Assembly (NCBI RefSeq): GCF_000296815.2 | Contig: NZ_CAIT01000010.1 | Coordinates: forward strand, 434,001 to 498,000 | Reading direction: 5' to 3' | Origin: Fibrisoma limi BUZ 3 | GTDB lineage: Bacteria > Bacteroidota > Bacteroidia > Cytophagales > Spirosomataceae | DNA length: 64,000 nucleotides | In this document: piece after piece, positions 34,211 to 42,793 of the stretch | Position numbering within the stretch: the stretch's first letter is position 1 | How the letters are laid out: every line of letters begins with the position of its first letter | Position numbers and translations under genes: made by a program | The notes under the pieces: model-generated | What the model saw: only the letters and a program-made list of their open reading frames with translations | Told to the model about the DNA's origin: nothing | Databases searched by the model: none

Positions 34211-36370
34211 ATGATTAATTACACCGTAGACCAAAACGTTGCCATCATTAGCTGGCAGATGACCAGCGCACCGATGAACGTACTGAACGACGAATCAATC
34301 CCTGCGTTTGAGGCTGCGCTGCAACGGGCTTATGCCGATGAATCCGTAAAGGGCATTATCATTACATCCGACAAGCCGGAATTTGTCGTTGGGGCCGATC
34401 TGAAGATGATTCTGCGCAACGCGGACAAAGACCCCAGTGAGATGCTGAAGGTATCGGCCGAGCTTAACCGGGTGTTTCGGAATATCGAAACATCAGGGAA
34501 GCCAACCGTCGCAGCTATCAACGGCACGGCGCTGGGTGGTGGGTACGAAATCTGCCTGGCCTGTCACTACCGCGTCGCCCTGGAGAACCCGAAAACGCAA
34601 ATCGGTTTGGTTGAAGTAACGCTGGGGTTGTTGCCGGGTGCGGGCGGAACACAGCGATTACCCCGTATGCTGGGCTTGCAGGCGGCTCTTCCTCTGCTGG
34701 TAGAAGGTCGGAAGGTAAGCGTTCAGGAGGCTAAAAACCTGGGGATGATCGACGAGGTAGCCGCCAGTCGTGAGGAGATGATGGAAAAGGCCCGGGCGTA
34801 CATTGCGGCTAACGGAACGTCCGACCGGCCAAAACCACTGAAGCCGTGGGATGAGATCGATCGCAAAACTGGTAAGATTGTCGGTAAGGATAACTTCAAC
34901 GTACCGGGCGGCAATGTTCAGAGCGTAACAGGGGCTCAGGTATTCAGCGCCGGAACGGCCATGCTGATGGATAAAACCAAAGGCAATTACCCGGCCCCGC
35001 TCGAAATCATGGCCTGCGTGTACGAAGGCTTACAGGTAAATATGGACCGGGCACTGGTGGTCGAAGCCCGGCACTTTGTTAAAGTTGCCAGGTCGAAAGT
35101 AGCTCAAAACCTGATCCGGACGATGTTCCTCGGCATGAACGAGGCCAACAAAGGAGCTAGTCGCCCAAAAGACGTACATAAAACCGACGTCAAAAAAGTA
35201 GGTATTCTGGGGGCCGGTATGATGGGCTCGGGGATTGCCTACGTATCGGCGCTGGCGGGTATCGAGGTTGTGTTGAAAGACGTATCGATTGAGGCCGCTG
35301 AGAAGGGTAAGGATTACTCACGGAGTCTGCTTAAGAAAGGCGTTGATCGGGGTAAAGTTGACCCGCTGAAAGTAGATGGTATTCTGAATCTGATTAAAGC
35401 GACGGATCAGACGGAGGATTTGCACGGCTGTGACCTGATTATCGAAGCGGTGTTTGAAAACCGTGAACTGAAAGCGCAGGTTACAAAGGAAGCCGAACCG
35501 ATGCTTGCCGAGGGCGGTGTGTTTGGGTCCAATACCTCCACGCTGCCCATCAGTAGCCTGGCTGAAGCTTCAGCCAGACCCGAAAACTTCATTGGTATCC
35601 ACTTCTTTTCACCCGTGGATAAGATGATGTTGGTAGAAATCATCGTGGGTAAACAGACGTCTGATCACGCCCTGGCGGTGGCGATTGATTACACGCGTAA
35701 AATCAAAAAAACGCCAATTGTCGTTAATGACTCACGCGGGTTCTATACATCACGCTGCTTTGGTACGTACACTGCCGAGGGCATGGAATTACTACGCGAC
35801 GGCGTGAACCCGGTATTGATTGAAAACGCGGGCAAGGATGCCGGAATGCCCGTCGGGCCACTGGCCGTTACTGATGAAGTGGCGCTCGATCTGGTGTACA
35901 AAATTTCTGGGCAGGGCGTGAAAGATGGCGCTATCGGCGAAGAGGATACCAGCTACCAGATTGCCAAAAAATTTGTCGAACTGGGCCGGTTGGGTAAGAA
36001 AGCCAAAGCGGGCTTCTACGATTATGCAGAAGGCGGCAAACAGCTATGGCCCGGTTTAAGCGAGCTGTTTCCGGTAGCTGAGCAACAGCCAACGCTGGAC
36101 GAAGTCAAGACTCGCTTGTTATATCGGCAGGCGCTCGAAGCCGTACGCTGCTTTGACGAAGGCGTGGTTCGCACTAAGCTTGATGCCGACCTCGGCTCGA
36201 TTCTGGCCTGGGGCTTCCCGGCTTACACGGGTGGTGCCTTATCGTTTGTCGATTTTGTTGGTGTCGATACGTTTGTCAAAACGCTCGACCGGCTGGCCGA
36301 CCAGTACGGCGAACGCTTCCGACCAACCAGTAAGCTCAGAGAGCGGGCCGGAAAAAGCGAATTTGCTTAA
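34211..36370 (+). CDS. Bifunctional enoyl-CoA hydratase / 3-hydroxyacyl-CoA dehydrogenase
   Basis: The 719-residue protein has a crotonase domain first (about 1-190) with GVDL-like VVGADLKMIL and the oxyanion motif NGTALGGGYEICLACHYRVA. Glutamates in LVEVTLGLLPGAGGTQRLP are the expected catalytic pair. The NAD domain begins at about residue 331 with VGILGAGMMGSGIAYVSALA, followed by FGSNTSTLPISSLA and the catalytic His in NFIGIHFFSPVDKMMLVEII. Two C-terminal dehydrogenase domains follow. It performs the second and third steps of beta-oxidation and pairs with the thiolase upstream. Length is standard for FadB/FadJ. Confidence 0.95.
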   Translation: MINYTVDQNVAIISWQMTSAPMNVLNDESIPAFEAALQRAYADESVKGIIITSDKPEFVVGADLKMILRNADKDPSEMLKVSAELNRVFRNIETSGKPTVAAINGTALGGGYEICLACHYRVALENPKTQIGLVEVTLGLLPGAGGTQRLPRMLGLQAALPLLVEGRKVSVQEAKNLGMIDEVAASREEMMEKARAYIAANGTSDRPKPLKPWDEIDRKTGKIVGKDNFNVPGGNVQSVTGAQVFSAGTAMLMDKTKGNYPAPLEIMACVYEGLQVNMDRALVVEARHFVKVARSKVAQNLIRTMFLGMNEANKGASRPKDVHKTDVKKVGILGAGMMGSGIAYVSALAGIEVVLKDVSIEAAEKGKDYSRSLLKKGVDRGKVDPLKVDGILNLIKATDQTEDLHGCDLIIEAVFENRELKAQVTKEAEPMLAEGGVFGSNTSTLPISSLAEASARPENFIGIHFFSPVDKMMLVEIIVGKQTSDHALAVAIDYTRKIKKTPIVVNDSRGFYTSRCFGTYTAEGMELLRDGVNPVLIENAGKDAGMPVGPLAVTDEVALDLVYKISGQGVKDGAIGEEDTSYQIAKKFVELGRLGKKAKAGFYDYAEGGKQLWPGLSELFPVAEQQPTLDEVKTRLLYRQALEAVRCFDEGVVRTKLDADLGSILAWGFPAYTGGALSFVDFVGVDTFVKTLDRLADQYGERFRPTSKLRERAGKSEFA

Positions 36371-36378
36371 GGACTTGC

Positions 36379-36429
36379 CATCAAGTATTCCTTTGTGCAC
36401 AGATTATGTGCACAAAGGAATACTTGATG
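36379..36429. terminator. Perfect 23-bp hairpin between convergent genes
   Basis: The two arms 36379-36401 and 36407-36429 are exactly complementary over 23 bases with a five-base loop (GATTA). It starts nine bases after the dehydrogenase stop and lies 51 bases beyond the rnhB stop. It may act as a bidirectional terminator, but neither side has a long T-run. Confidence 0.62.
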
Positions 36430-36480
36430 CATTTTAACGGTCATGCCTGGCCTATTCGGACGGAATAGTAGACCTGATCC

Positions 36481-37056
36481 TCACACCAGCCGAAAACTCA
36501 TGCGGTGGTACTTTGTCGGGCCGTGCTGACGGATAGCGTCGCGGTGATGTGGCGTTGGATAGCCGACGTTCTGCGCCCAGCCATACGCCGGAAATTCGGC
36601 TCCGAGTCGCTCCATCAGGTCGTCCCGGTACGTCTTGGCGAGTATGGAAGCCGCGGCAATGGAAAGATAATGTGCGTCGCCTTTGATGATGCAGGTATGC
36701 GGAATCATTGGGTACGGTATGAAGCGGTTGCCGTCGACCAGTAAATGTTCAGGACGGACAGTTAGCGCATCGACGGCCCGGTGCATGGCCAGAAAGCTGG
36801 CTTTCAAAATGTTTATCCGGTCGATTTCTTCGTGCGACACCTCTGCCACGGCCCAGGCGATGGCGTCCCGCTCGATGTCAACACGCAGGATTTCGCGCTG
36901 CTGGCGGGTCAGTTGTTTTGAGTCGTTCAGGATCGGGTGCGTGTAATCTTTTGGCAGGATAACCGCAGCCGCTACCACAGGCCCGGCCAGACACCCCCGT
37001 CCAACCTCGTCCAGCCCGGCTTCGATGGCGTCGGCGTTATAATGTGATTTCAACAT
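36481..37056 (-). CDS. rnhB: Ribonuclease HII
   Basis: The 191-residue enzyme removes RNA from RNA-DNA hybrids and single ribonucleotides from DNA. The N-terminal motif [20 protein letters not shown] has the metal-binding Asp16 and Glu17. The other acidic residues are in [20 protein letters not shown] and [13 protein letters not shown], where the usual KxD/RD catalytic residues are seen. Length is typical. It lies 35 bases downstream of the Bat VWA gene on the same strand and may be read through from it. Confidence 0.95.
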   Translation of the reverse strand: MLKSHYNADAIEAGLDEVGRGCLAGPVVAAAVILPKDYTHPILNDSKQLTRQQREILRVDIERDAIAWAVAEVSHEEIDRINILKASFLAMHRAVDALTVRPEHLLVDGNRFIPYPMIPHTCIIKGDAHYLSIAAASILAKTYRDDLMERLGAEFPAYGWAQNVGYPTPHHRDAIRQHGPTKYHRMSFRLV

Positions 37057-37091
37057 ATTGGTAAGCGGTTTCCTCTAGTTGCAGCGGCCCG

Positions 37092-38189
37092 TCAATCTTC
37101 CAGAATATTGCCGTAAATGGTATTCTTGAGCAACAACGCAAACAACAGAAAGGCGATGGCCCAGTACAGGTAGATACGGTAATAGTCCTGAACATCTTCG
37201 TACACATACGTCCGGACCGGGGCCTTTTCCAGGCGGTTGATCCGGGTAAATATAGCCCGTAGCCGCCCAACATCCGTGGCCCTGAAAAAACCGCCATCGC
37301 CAATGCCAGCGATCGTTTTTAAAATTCCCTCGTCAATTGTGGCCGATGCCGTCCGGCTGGAACGCACCGCCCGGCCTACCGCAATGGTATACAACCGAAT
37401 ATCAAAGGCTTTGGCCAGCCGGGCCGCCGTAACGGGGTCCAGGTTGCCGGCCGTATTGTCGCCGTCGCTGAGCAGAATAACAATCTTACTACGTTTCGAG
37501 GACGTTGAATCGGTCTGATTACTGGTCGTGTCGGCTGAGGTGGCGAGGGGTTCGCGCATTCGGTTTATACAGCGGGCCAGTGCGTCACCGATGGCCGTTC
37601 CCGACGTCGCGATCATGTTGCTGTTCAATTCGCCCAGGTATTGTTTGATCAGGGCGTAGTCGGTGGTGAGTGGGCAAAGCGAGAAGGCTTCGCCAGCAAA
37701 AACCACCAGGCCAATCCGGTCATTTTTCCGCCCATTTACGAACGTCTGGGCAACCTGCCGGGCGGCTGCCAGCCGGTTGGGCAACAGATCGCGTTCGGTC
37801 ATGGACGATGATACGTCGATGGCCAGCATGATGTCGATCCCCTTCGACTGCTCCTCGCGCTGCTGCCGCACAATCTGAGGACGGGCCAGCGCTACTAAGG
37901 TCAGGCTGATCCCCAGAAAAACGCTGAGGGGAAGCAGGTACCGTAGCATAGTGGTCAGTGATCTGTCGGCAACTTCGCGGCTTATCGGTAGTCGGGAGGT
38001 AGACCGCTGACCGCTTCGCGTACCTCCCAGGGATAGATTTAGCCGCTGCCGCGCCTGTCTGTTTATGTAATACCGTAGTAAGAATAGCAGCACTACGGCC
38101 GGAATCGCGTAGAGTGCAAGCGGGTGGGCAAATCGAAATTGTTGCCACTGATCCGGGCTGAACCAGTGGAGCGAATACCATGGTTCCAT
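37092..38189 (-). CDS. batA: BatA-like von Willebrand factor A membrane protein
   Basis: From the ATG at 38189 the protein has about 365 residues. The first membrane helix is LALYAIPAVVLLFLLRYYI, a second lies near residue 95 (LLPLSVFLGISLTLVAL), then a VWA domain with an intact metal-ion-dependent adhesion site (AIDVSSSMTERD, later TSGTAIGDAL and LLSDGDNT). A final helix near the C-terminus (YLYWAIAFLLFALLLK) completes the BatA layout. The longer frame to 38252 would overlap the upstream gene by over 60 bases and adds arginine-rich residues unlike the family. It works with the two upstream genes in the envelope-stress-related Bat system; no BatB follows. Confidence 0.87.
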   Translation of the reverse strand: MEPWYSLHWFSPDQWQQFRFAHPLALYAIPAVVLLFLLRYYINRQARQRLNLSLGGTRSGQRSTSRLPISREVADRSLTTMLRYLLPLSVFLGISLTLVALARPQIVRQQREEQSKGIDIMLAIDVSSSMTERDLLPNRLAAARQVAQTFVNGRKNDRIGLVVFAGEAFSLCPLTTDYALIKQYLGELNSNMIATSGTAIGDALARCINRMREPLATSADTTSNQTDSTSSKRSKIVILLSDGDNTAGNLDPVTAARLAKAFDIRLYTIAVGRAVRSSRTASATIDEGILKTIAGIGDGGFFRATDVGRLRAIFTRINRLEKAPVRTYVYEDVQDYYRIYLYWAIAFLLFALLLKNTIYGNILED

Positions 38190-38190
38190 G

Positions 38191-39228
38191 TTACGACGGT
38201 ACAGATAACTGGGTTGATGCGGTCGGTGATGACGAATCCGTTGGTCCATCACTATGCTTGCTGGACGTGCTGGCCAGCAGAGCCGCGCGCTGACGGCGAT
38301 ACGTCTGCGTGGCTACATCGCGCAATAAGCGGAGGGCGGGTTGCGACTGAACCGAAAACGCTCCACCGTAGATCACCCGATCTGCTTCACGCAATGCGTC
38401 GACAACGCGTTCGTCGGCTATTCGTTCGGCAATTTCTGTGGTTGTCAGCGACGCAAACGATTGACCTTCCAACCGGCCAAGGTACTCTTTCCAGATTACT
38501 ATCGCCTGGCTGGTAGTCGTGGTTGCGGTTTCGGCGTTGAGCGTCCGGATCAACTGATTGTAGTTTCGCTGAAAACGCATATGTCTCAGATAAAGCTGAT
38601 AAAGCCTGATTTTGCGCGAGATCCAGCGCCCGAATAACAGATACAGTAACCCCAGTAGCATACTCAGGCCCGTAACGACAGCGACCAGAATGGGATAGTT
38701 AAACTGCTGCCGAAGTTGAATCAACTCCGTATGTGTAGCCAGCGTGGTTGATGCCACTCCGGTTGTATCGGCGGCATTAGCTGCAATTGACGTCCGGAGG
38801 AATATCGTATCGGGCTGGGTCATGATCAGCGTACAGTCGGCGTCCCTAACGATACGGATTGGCACCTGAAGCACTTGAGCGGACGTCGTCTCGAATGAAA
38901 TCAGTGTGTAAACGGCACTATCCCGGCTGATGATGTCGGGCAGTGTTCCGGTCGTGGTTGTCGGAAACGTCGTAACCTGCCGAACCTGATAAGGAGCGAA
39001 ATGGATAGCCGTATCCGGGAACAAAACTTCTTCTGTTGGCTGATGGCGATACACCAGGGCGTACTGAAACGGTCGCCCAATCTGTATGCTGTCGGTCAGA
39101 AAACGTCCCACAGGCGGTACCTGCGCCCTAAGCGAAAGCGAGAGCAAGCAAATCAGCGATAGGATTCGAACGACGAAAATCAATACGTAACGCGGTTTCA
39201 GGGTTAACAGGTTTGGGCAACGAACCAT
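38191..39228 (-). CDS. Bat-operon membrane protein of unknown function (DUF4381/BatD-like position)
   Basis: The 345-residue protein has an N-terminal signal (VLIFVVRILSLICLLSLSLRAQ), a beta-rich periplasmic region (about 40-165), one membrane helix (about 178-200, LVAVVTGLSMLLGLLYLLFG) and a cytoplasmic helical tail with LRTLNAETATTTTSQAIVIW and WKEYLGRLEG. This order matches proteins that sit between DUF58 and VWA genes in MoxR/Bat operons. I cannot name it with certainty. It is 14 bases after the DUF58 gene and one base before the BatA start. It probably forms a complex with both. Confidence 0.75.
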   Translation of the reverse strand: MVRCPNLLTLKPRYVLIFVVRILSLICLLSLSLRAQVPPVGRFLTDSIQIGRPFQYALVYRHQPTEEVLFPDTAIHFAPYQVRQVTTFPTTTTGTLPDIISRDSAVYTLISFETTSAQVLQVPIRIVRDADCTLIMTQPDTIFLRTSIAANAADTTGVASTTLATHTELIQLRQQFNYPILVAVVTGLSMLLGLLYLLFGRWISRKIRLYQLYLRHMRFQRNYNQLIRTLNAETATTTTSQAIVIWKEYLGRLEGQSFASLTTTEIAERIADERVVDALREADRVIYGGAFSVQSQPALRLLRDVATQTYRRQRAALLASTSSKHSDGPTDSSSPTASTQLSVPS

Positions 39229-39242
39229 TAAAAATAACCGGA

Positions 39243-40106
39243 TCAGTACCGGCGAATACGGAATAATTCGACCAGTTTGGGTACAAAATCTTCCTGCGAC
39301 TCGAGTGCGAGGTAATTGGCATTGTATTGTTTACACAGCCGCTCCAGCCGGGTCTGGGTCTGACGAAACGAGTCGCGCAGGGTATTGCGGAATGACCGGG
39401 ACGACGTATTGATCCAGGTCGTCCGGCCGGTTTCGACGTCGTGAACCGGAATAATACCCAGTTCAGGCAGGTTTACCTCGCGCTGATCATACAGGTGAAT
39501 GACCACCAGATCGTGTTTTTTAGCCAGTGCTTTGAGGTTATGCTCGTAGCTCTGGTCGATGAAATCCGACAGCAGAATGACCACGCTCCGGCGTTTCAGT
39601 ACGTTCAGCGTAAACAGGATCGCATCCGCCAGGTTGGTTCGGATCGACTCCGGTTGTAGCTTGAAGAGGCTCATGATGAGCTGATAACCGGTTTTCATAC
39701 TGTTCGACGGCTTGATGTACCGCTCTTTCTGGTCGGAAAAACAGTACAGGCCAACGTGGCTGGCTTCGCGAATAGCCGACATCGCCAGCACACCACATAC
39801 CTCTTTGGTCGTGTCGAGTTTAGCCCGGTGCGAAGGACCCACCTGCTGCGATGCACTGACATCGACAACAAAAAATACGGTCTGGTCTTTTTCTTCGCGG
39901 AAAACCTTCACGAACGTACCATGCCCTTTTGACGATACGTTCCAGTCGATAGCCCGCACGTCGTCGCCGTACTGGTAGGTACGCAGGTCGGCAAATTCAA
40001 GCCCAGTTCCCTTAAACACTGACCGAAAACTGCCGCGCATCTGCGAGTTAACCGCTTTCCGGATGCGGATGTCGAAATTACGCAGGCGAGCTAAAAATTC
40101 ATCCAT
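39243..40106 (-). CDS. DUF58 domain protein of the Bat/MoxR system
   Basis: From the ATG at 40106 the protein has 287 residues. The DUF58 core is GTGLEFADLRTYQYGDDVRA followed by IDWNVSSKGHGTFVKVFREE. A VWA-like fold follows with VVDVSASQQVG and VILLSDFIDQSYEH. The frame runs back to 40376, but the extra 90 residues are cysteine-rich, unlike the family, and would cover the divergent DUF4296 start. It is soluble. In related bacteria the MoxR ATPase gene precedes this one; here it is replaced by a divergent gene, so MoxR must be elsewhere if present. Confidence 0.9.
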   Translation of the reverse strand: MDEFLARLRNFDIRIRKAVNSQMRGSFRSVFKGTGLEFADLRTYQYGDDVRAIDWNVSSKGHGTFVKVFREEKDQTVFFVVDVSASQQVGPSHRAKLDTTKEVCGVLAMSAIREASHVGLYCFSDQKERYIKPSNSMKTGYQLIMSLFKLQPESIRTNLADAILFTLNVLKRRSVVILLSDFIDQSYEHNLKALAKKHDLVVIHLYDQREVNLPELGIIPVHDVETGRTTWINTSSRSFRNTLRDSFRQTQTRLERLCKQYNANYLALESQEDFVPKLVELFRIRRY

Positions 40107-40226
40107 AGGGCAAAGCAGCCACGAAACAGCCTGGGCTGGGCAAAGTTGCTGCGTGGCAGTCAGATTGTGCGAATCAATCCCGAACTTTGCAGATCGGGAT
40201 TTTGTACAAAAATAACGTAGAAACCC

Positions 40227-40607
40227 ATGCATCAGATTATGTTGACCCGCATCAGATTTATTGGGATGCTTTTGCTGGCCGTATGGATCGGGCAGGCATG
40301 CAGCACGACCGATAATAACCGGCCGAAAAACCTGATTCCACAGGAGCGCATGGCCGAGATTCTGACCGAGGTACACATGGCCGAAGCGCGCGTGGGCCGG
40401 TTGGGTATCGCCACGATCGATTCATCCAATATCATATATAGGCGGCTCGAAAAGGGCATTCTGAAAAAATACCAGGTCGATACGTCAGCCTACACCCGGA
40501 GCTACGTCTACTACTCGTCGCATCCCGACGAGATGGAAGCTATTTATAAACAGGTGGTCGATAATCTGAAGCAAAAGATTGACTCCAGTTCTAAAACCCG
40601 TCTATGA
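40227..40607 (+). CDS. DUF4296 lipoprotein
   Basis: The 126-residue protein has a lipoprotein signal with lipobox IGQAC and a short helical domain. The features IPQERMAEILTEVHMAEARV, then LEKGILKKYQVDTSAYTRSY and YYSSHPDEMEAIYKQVVDNL match the DUF4296 pattern seen across Bacteroidota, whose role is unknown. The stop overlaps the hemG start by four bases, so the two are translated together, although no functional link is known. Upstream the 120-base divergent spacer contains an AATCCCG/CGGGATT repeat (40176-40201). Confidence 0.87.
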   Translation: MHQIMLTRIRFIGMLLLAVWIGQACSTTDNNRPKNLIPQERMAEILTEVHMAEARVGRLGIATIDSSNIIYRRLEKGILKKYQVDTSAYTRSYVYYSSHPDEMEAIYKQVVDNLKQKIDSSSKTRL

Positions 40608-41935
40608 CTATCGGTATCATTGGCGCCGGTATTTCAGGATTAACCCTGGCCTACGAGTTGCAACGGCGCGGCATTGACTATCAACTCTGGGAAGCCTCAG
40701 CCGAACCCGGTGGCTACATCCGGTCGCGCCGTGAAGGAAACTACCTTCGCGAGTATGGACCTAACTCTCTGCTGGGTAATGATGACCTCCTGCGCTGGCT
40801 TGACGAACTTGGTCTGACCGCCGATATTACGTTCAGCAAGCCGGTCAGTAAGGCCCGATACATCTACCGTGACGGGCAATATCGCAAACTGCCAACGGGA
40901 CCGTTGTCGTTGTTGTTTGGCAGCTTTTTTAGCTGGAGCACAAAGCTGGCGGTTCTCCGTGAGCGTACTAACCGTACTGTTTCGCCCCCCAACGAAACGC
41001 TGGGGCAGTTTTTCCGGCGTCGGTTTACGGCCGAAATCGTCGATTACGCCCTGGGGCCGTTTGTGGCCGGCATCTACGCCGGTGATCCTGAGCGGCTGCT
41101 GGTATCCGAAACCTTCCCCATGCTGCTGCAATACGAACGGGAGTATGGCTCAGTGCTGCGCGGATTCATCAAAAACCAGGGCGCGGCCGGTCGCCGACAG
41201 TCGTTCAGTTTTCGGGAGGGGATGCATATGTTGCCTCGGGCGCTGGCCGACAGATTGACCAATCTATCCCTCAATGATCCCGTCAGTAGCATCAGCCGCA
41301 CGGTGGGGGGCTGGCAGGTAGAGAGCGCTACGGGATCACAGACCGTTGACCAACTGGTGCTTGCTGTCAGCACTGATGCCGCTGCCCGGCTTCTTGAACC
41401 GATCGATGCCGACTTCGCTGCCGACCTCCGGCAGGTGGTGTATCCGCCGATGACCGCCGTACATTCAGCCTATCGCCGGGCCGACGTCCAACACCCGCTG
41501 GACGGATTTGGCGGACTTAACCCTAAGGTGGAAGGGCGTTTTGCCGCTGGTCATATCTGGAGCAGTTCGATATTTGATGGTCGGTGCCCTGCTGATGAGG
41601 TACTGATCACTACGTTTGTGGGAGGGTTACAGAATCCTGACAATGCCCGCCAGCCCGACGACATCATATTTCAGCGCGTGCATCAGGAGCTGGCCGAAAG
41701 CTTCGGCATCCGGGGCAGTGAACCAAACTGGCGGGCTATCTACCGCTGGGAACGGGCTATTCCGCAATATGATGCTAATTTATTGCCTGTTAATCAGTGG
41801 GTTGAACAGTACGAGTCTGAGGGCTTGCTTGTCTGCGCTAACTGGCATGGAGGATTGTCGTTAGCTGATTGTATACAAAAAGGCCGTACGATGGCGGTCC
41901 AGCTAGCGGATAAATCATTGATTAACAAATTTTAA
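40604..41935 (+). CDS. hemG: Protoporphyrinogen/coproporphyrinogen oxidase (HemG/HemY type)
   Basis: The 443-residue flavoprotein oxidises a porphyrinogen in heme synthesis. The FAD-binding start is MTIGIIGAGISGLTLAYELQ, followed by EASAEPGGYIRSRREGNYLR and EYGPNSLL, which is the diagnostic HemY stretch. ALGPFVAGIYAGDPERL is the conserved membrane-facing segment, and the C-terminal WHGGLSLADCIQKG gives the second FAD contact. No membrane helix is predicted; the family attaches peripherally to the inner membrane. It overlaps the DUF4296 stop (ATGA) and precedes a Dpm1-like gene by 42 bases. Confidence 0.93.
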   Translation: MTIGIIGAGISGLTLAYELQRRGIDYQLWEASAEPGGYIRSRREGNYLREYGPNSLLGNDDLLRWLDELGLTADITFSKPVSKARYIYRDGQYRKLPTGPLSLLFGSFFSWSTKLAVLRERTNRTVSPPNETLGQFFRRRFTAEIVDYALGPFVAGIYAGDPERLLVSETFPMLLQYEREYGSVLRGFIKNQGAAGRRQSFSFREGMHMLPRALADRLTNLSLNDPVSSISRTVGGWQVESATGSQTVDQLVLAVSTDAAARLLEPIDADFAADLRQVVYPPMTAVHSAYRRADVQHPLDGFGGLNPKVEGRFAAGHIWSSSIFDGRCPADEVLITTFVGGLQNPDNARQPDDIIFQRVHQELAESFGIRGSEPNWRAIYRWERAIPQYDANLLPVNQWVEQYESEGLLVCANWHGGLSLADCIQKGRTMAVQLADKSLINKF

Positions 41936-41977
41936 TAGTTAAATTGTACAAAGAGCGGCCCTTTTGCTGTTGTATAA

Positions 41978-42790
41978 ATGAGTCCCATAAGTTTGCTAAC
42001 CTCCTCTGTTGCCGTGAAAGAACGCCTGGTAGTAATCCCGACATACAACGAAATCGAAAACATTGAGGCTATCATTCGCAAGGTGTTCAGCTTGTCGAAG
42101 CCATTTGATGTCCTGATTGTCGACGATGGTTCGCCCGATGGCACGGCCCAGCGCGTCCGGGATCTGCAGGAGGAGTTTGGTACGCAACTGCATCTGCTCG
42201 AACGGCGCGGAAAACTTGGACTCGGTACCGCCTACATCGACGGCTTTAAGTGGGCGCTGGCCCGGGGGTACCAGTACCTTTTTGAGATGGACGCCGACTT
42301 TTCGCATAACCCCGAGGACCTGGTGCGGCTCTACCATGCCTGCGCTAACGAAGGAGCCGATGTGGCCGTCGGGTCGCGGTATATTAAGGGCGTCAACGTT
42401 GTGAACTGGCCGATGGGCCGGGTGCTGATGTCCTATTTCGCGGGCGTTTACGTCCGGTTCATTACGGGCATGTCGGTTATGGACCCAACCGCCGGATTTG
42501 TCTGTTACCGCAGCGAAGTACTGGAAGTAATTCTTCAGCGACCCATCAAATTTGTCGGATACGCCTTCCAGATCGAAATGAAGTTTACGTGCTGGAAATA
42601 CGGTTTTAAGATCGTTGAGGTACCCATCATCTTCACCGATCGGACCAAAGGCGTTTCCAAGATGTCGACCCGTATTTTTAAAGAAGCTGTTTTTGGGGTT
42701 ATCCAAATGAAAATCAGTAGTTTCTTTAAGCATTACATTCCCAGCAAACCTAAAGCCATAGCCGAGCCTGAGCCTGTCGATACGGTATAA
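41978..42790 (+). CDS. Polyprenyl-phosphate mannosyltransferase, Dpm1-like (GT2)
   Basis: The 270-residue protein belongs to the soluble Dpm1-like GT2 group that makes polyprenyl-phosphate sugars. Motifs are RLVVIPTYNEIENIEAIIRK, VLIVDDGSPDGTA, LFEMDADFSHNPEDL, VGSRYIKGVNVVNWP and DPTAGFVCYRSEVLE. No C-terminal membrane helices are present, so it is the short form. The first eleven residues are poorly conserved, and the true start might be slightly later. It is convergent with the dehydratase gene, whose stop lies only three bases away, so neither has a separate terminator here. Confidence 0.92.
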   Translation: MSPISLLTSSVAVKERLVVIPTYNEIENIEAIIRKVFSLSKPFDVLIVDDGSPDGTAQRVRDLQEEFGTQLHLLERRGKLGLGTAYIDGFKWALARGYQYLFEMDADFSHNPEDLVRLYHACANEGADVAVGSRYIKGVNVVNWPMGRVLMSYFAGVYVRFITGMSVMDPTAGFVCYRSEVLEVILQRPIKFVGYAFQIEMKFTCWKYGFKIVEVPIIFTDRTKGVSKMSTRIFKEAVFGVIQMKISSFFKHYIPSKPKAIAEPEPVDTV

Positions 42791-42793
42791 CGG

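Noticed and set aside
40176-40201. AATCCCG/CGGGATT hairpin followed by TTTG as a terminator
   Set aside because: It lies between divergent starts, not after a gene end, so it is more likely an operator or chance; it is mentioned only in the DUF4296 entry.
41996-42733. Open frame of 245 codons opposite the Dpm1-like gene
   Set aside because: It lies wholly antisense to a conserved GT2 enzyme, and its composition is that of a shadow frame.
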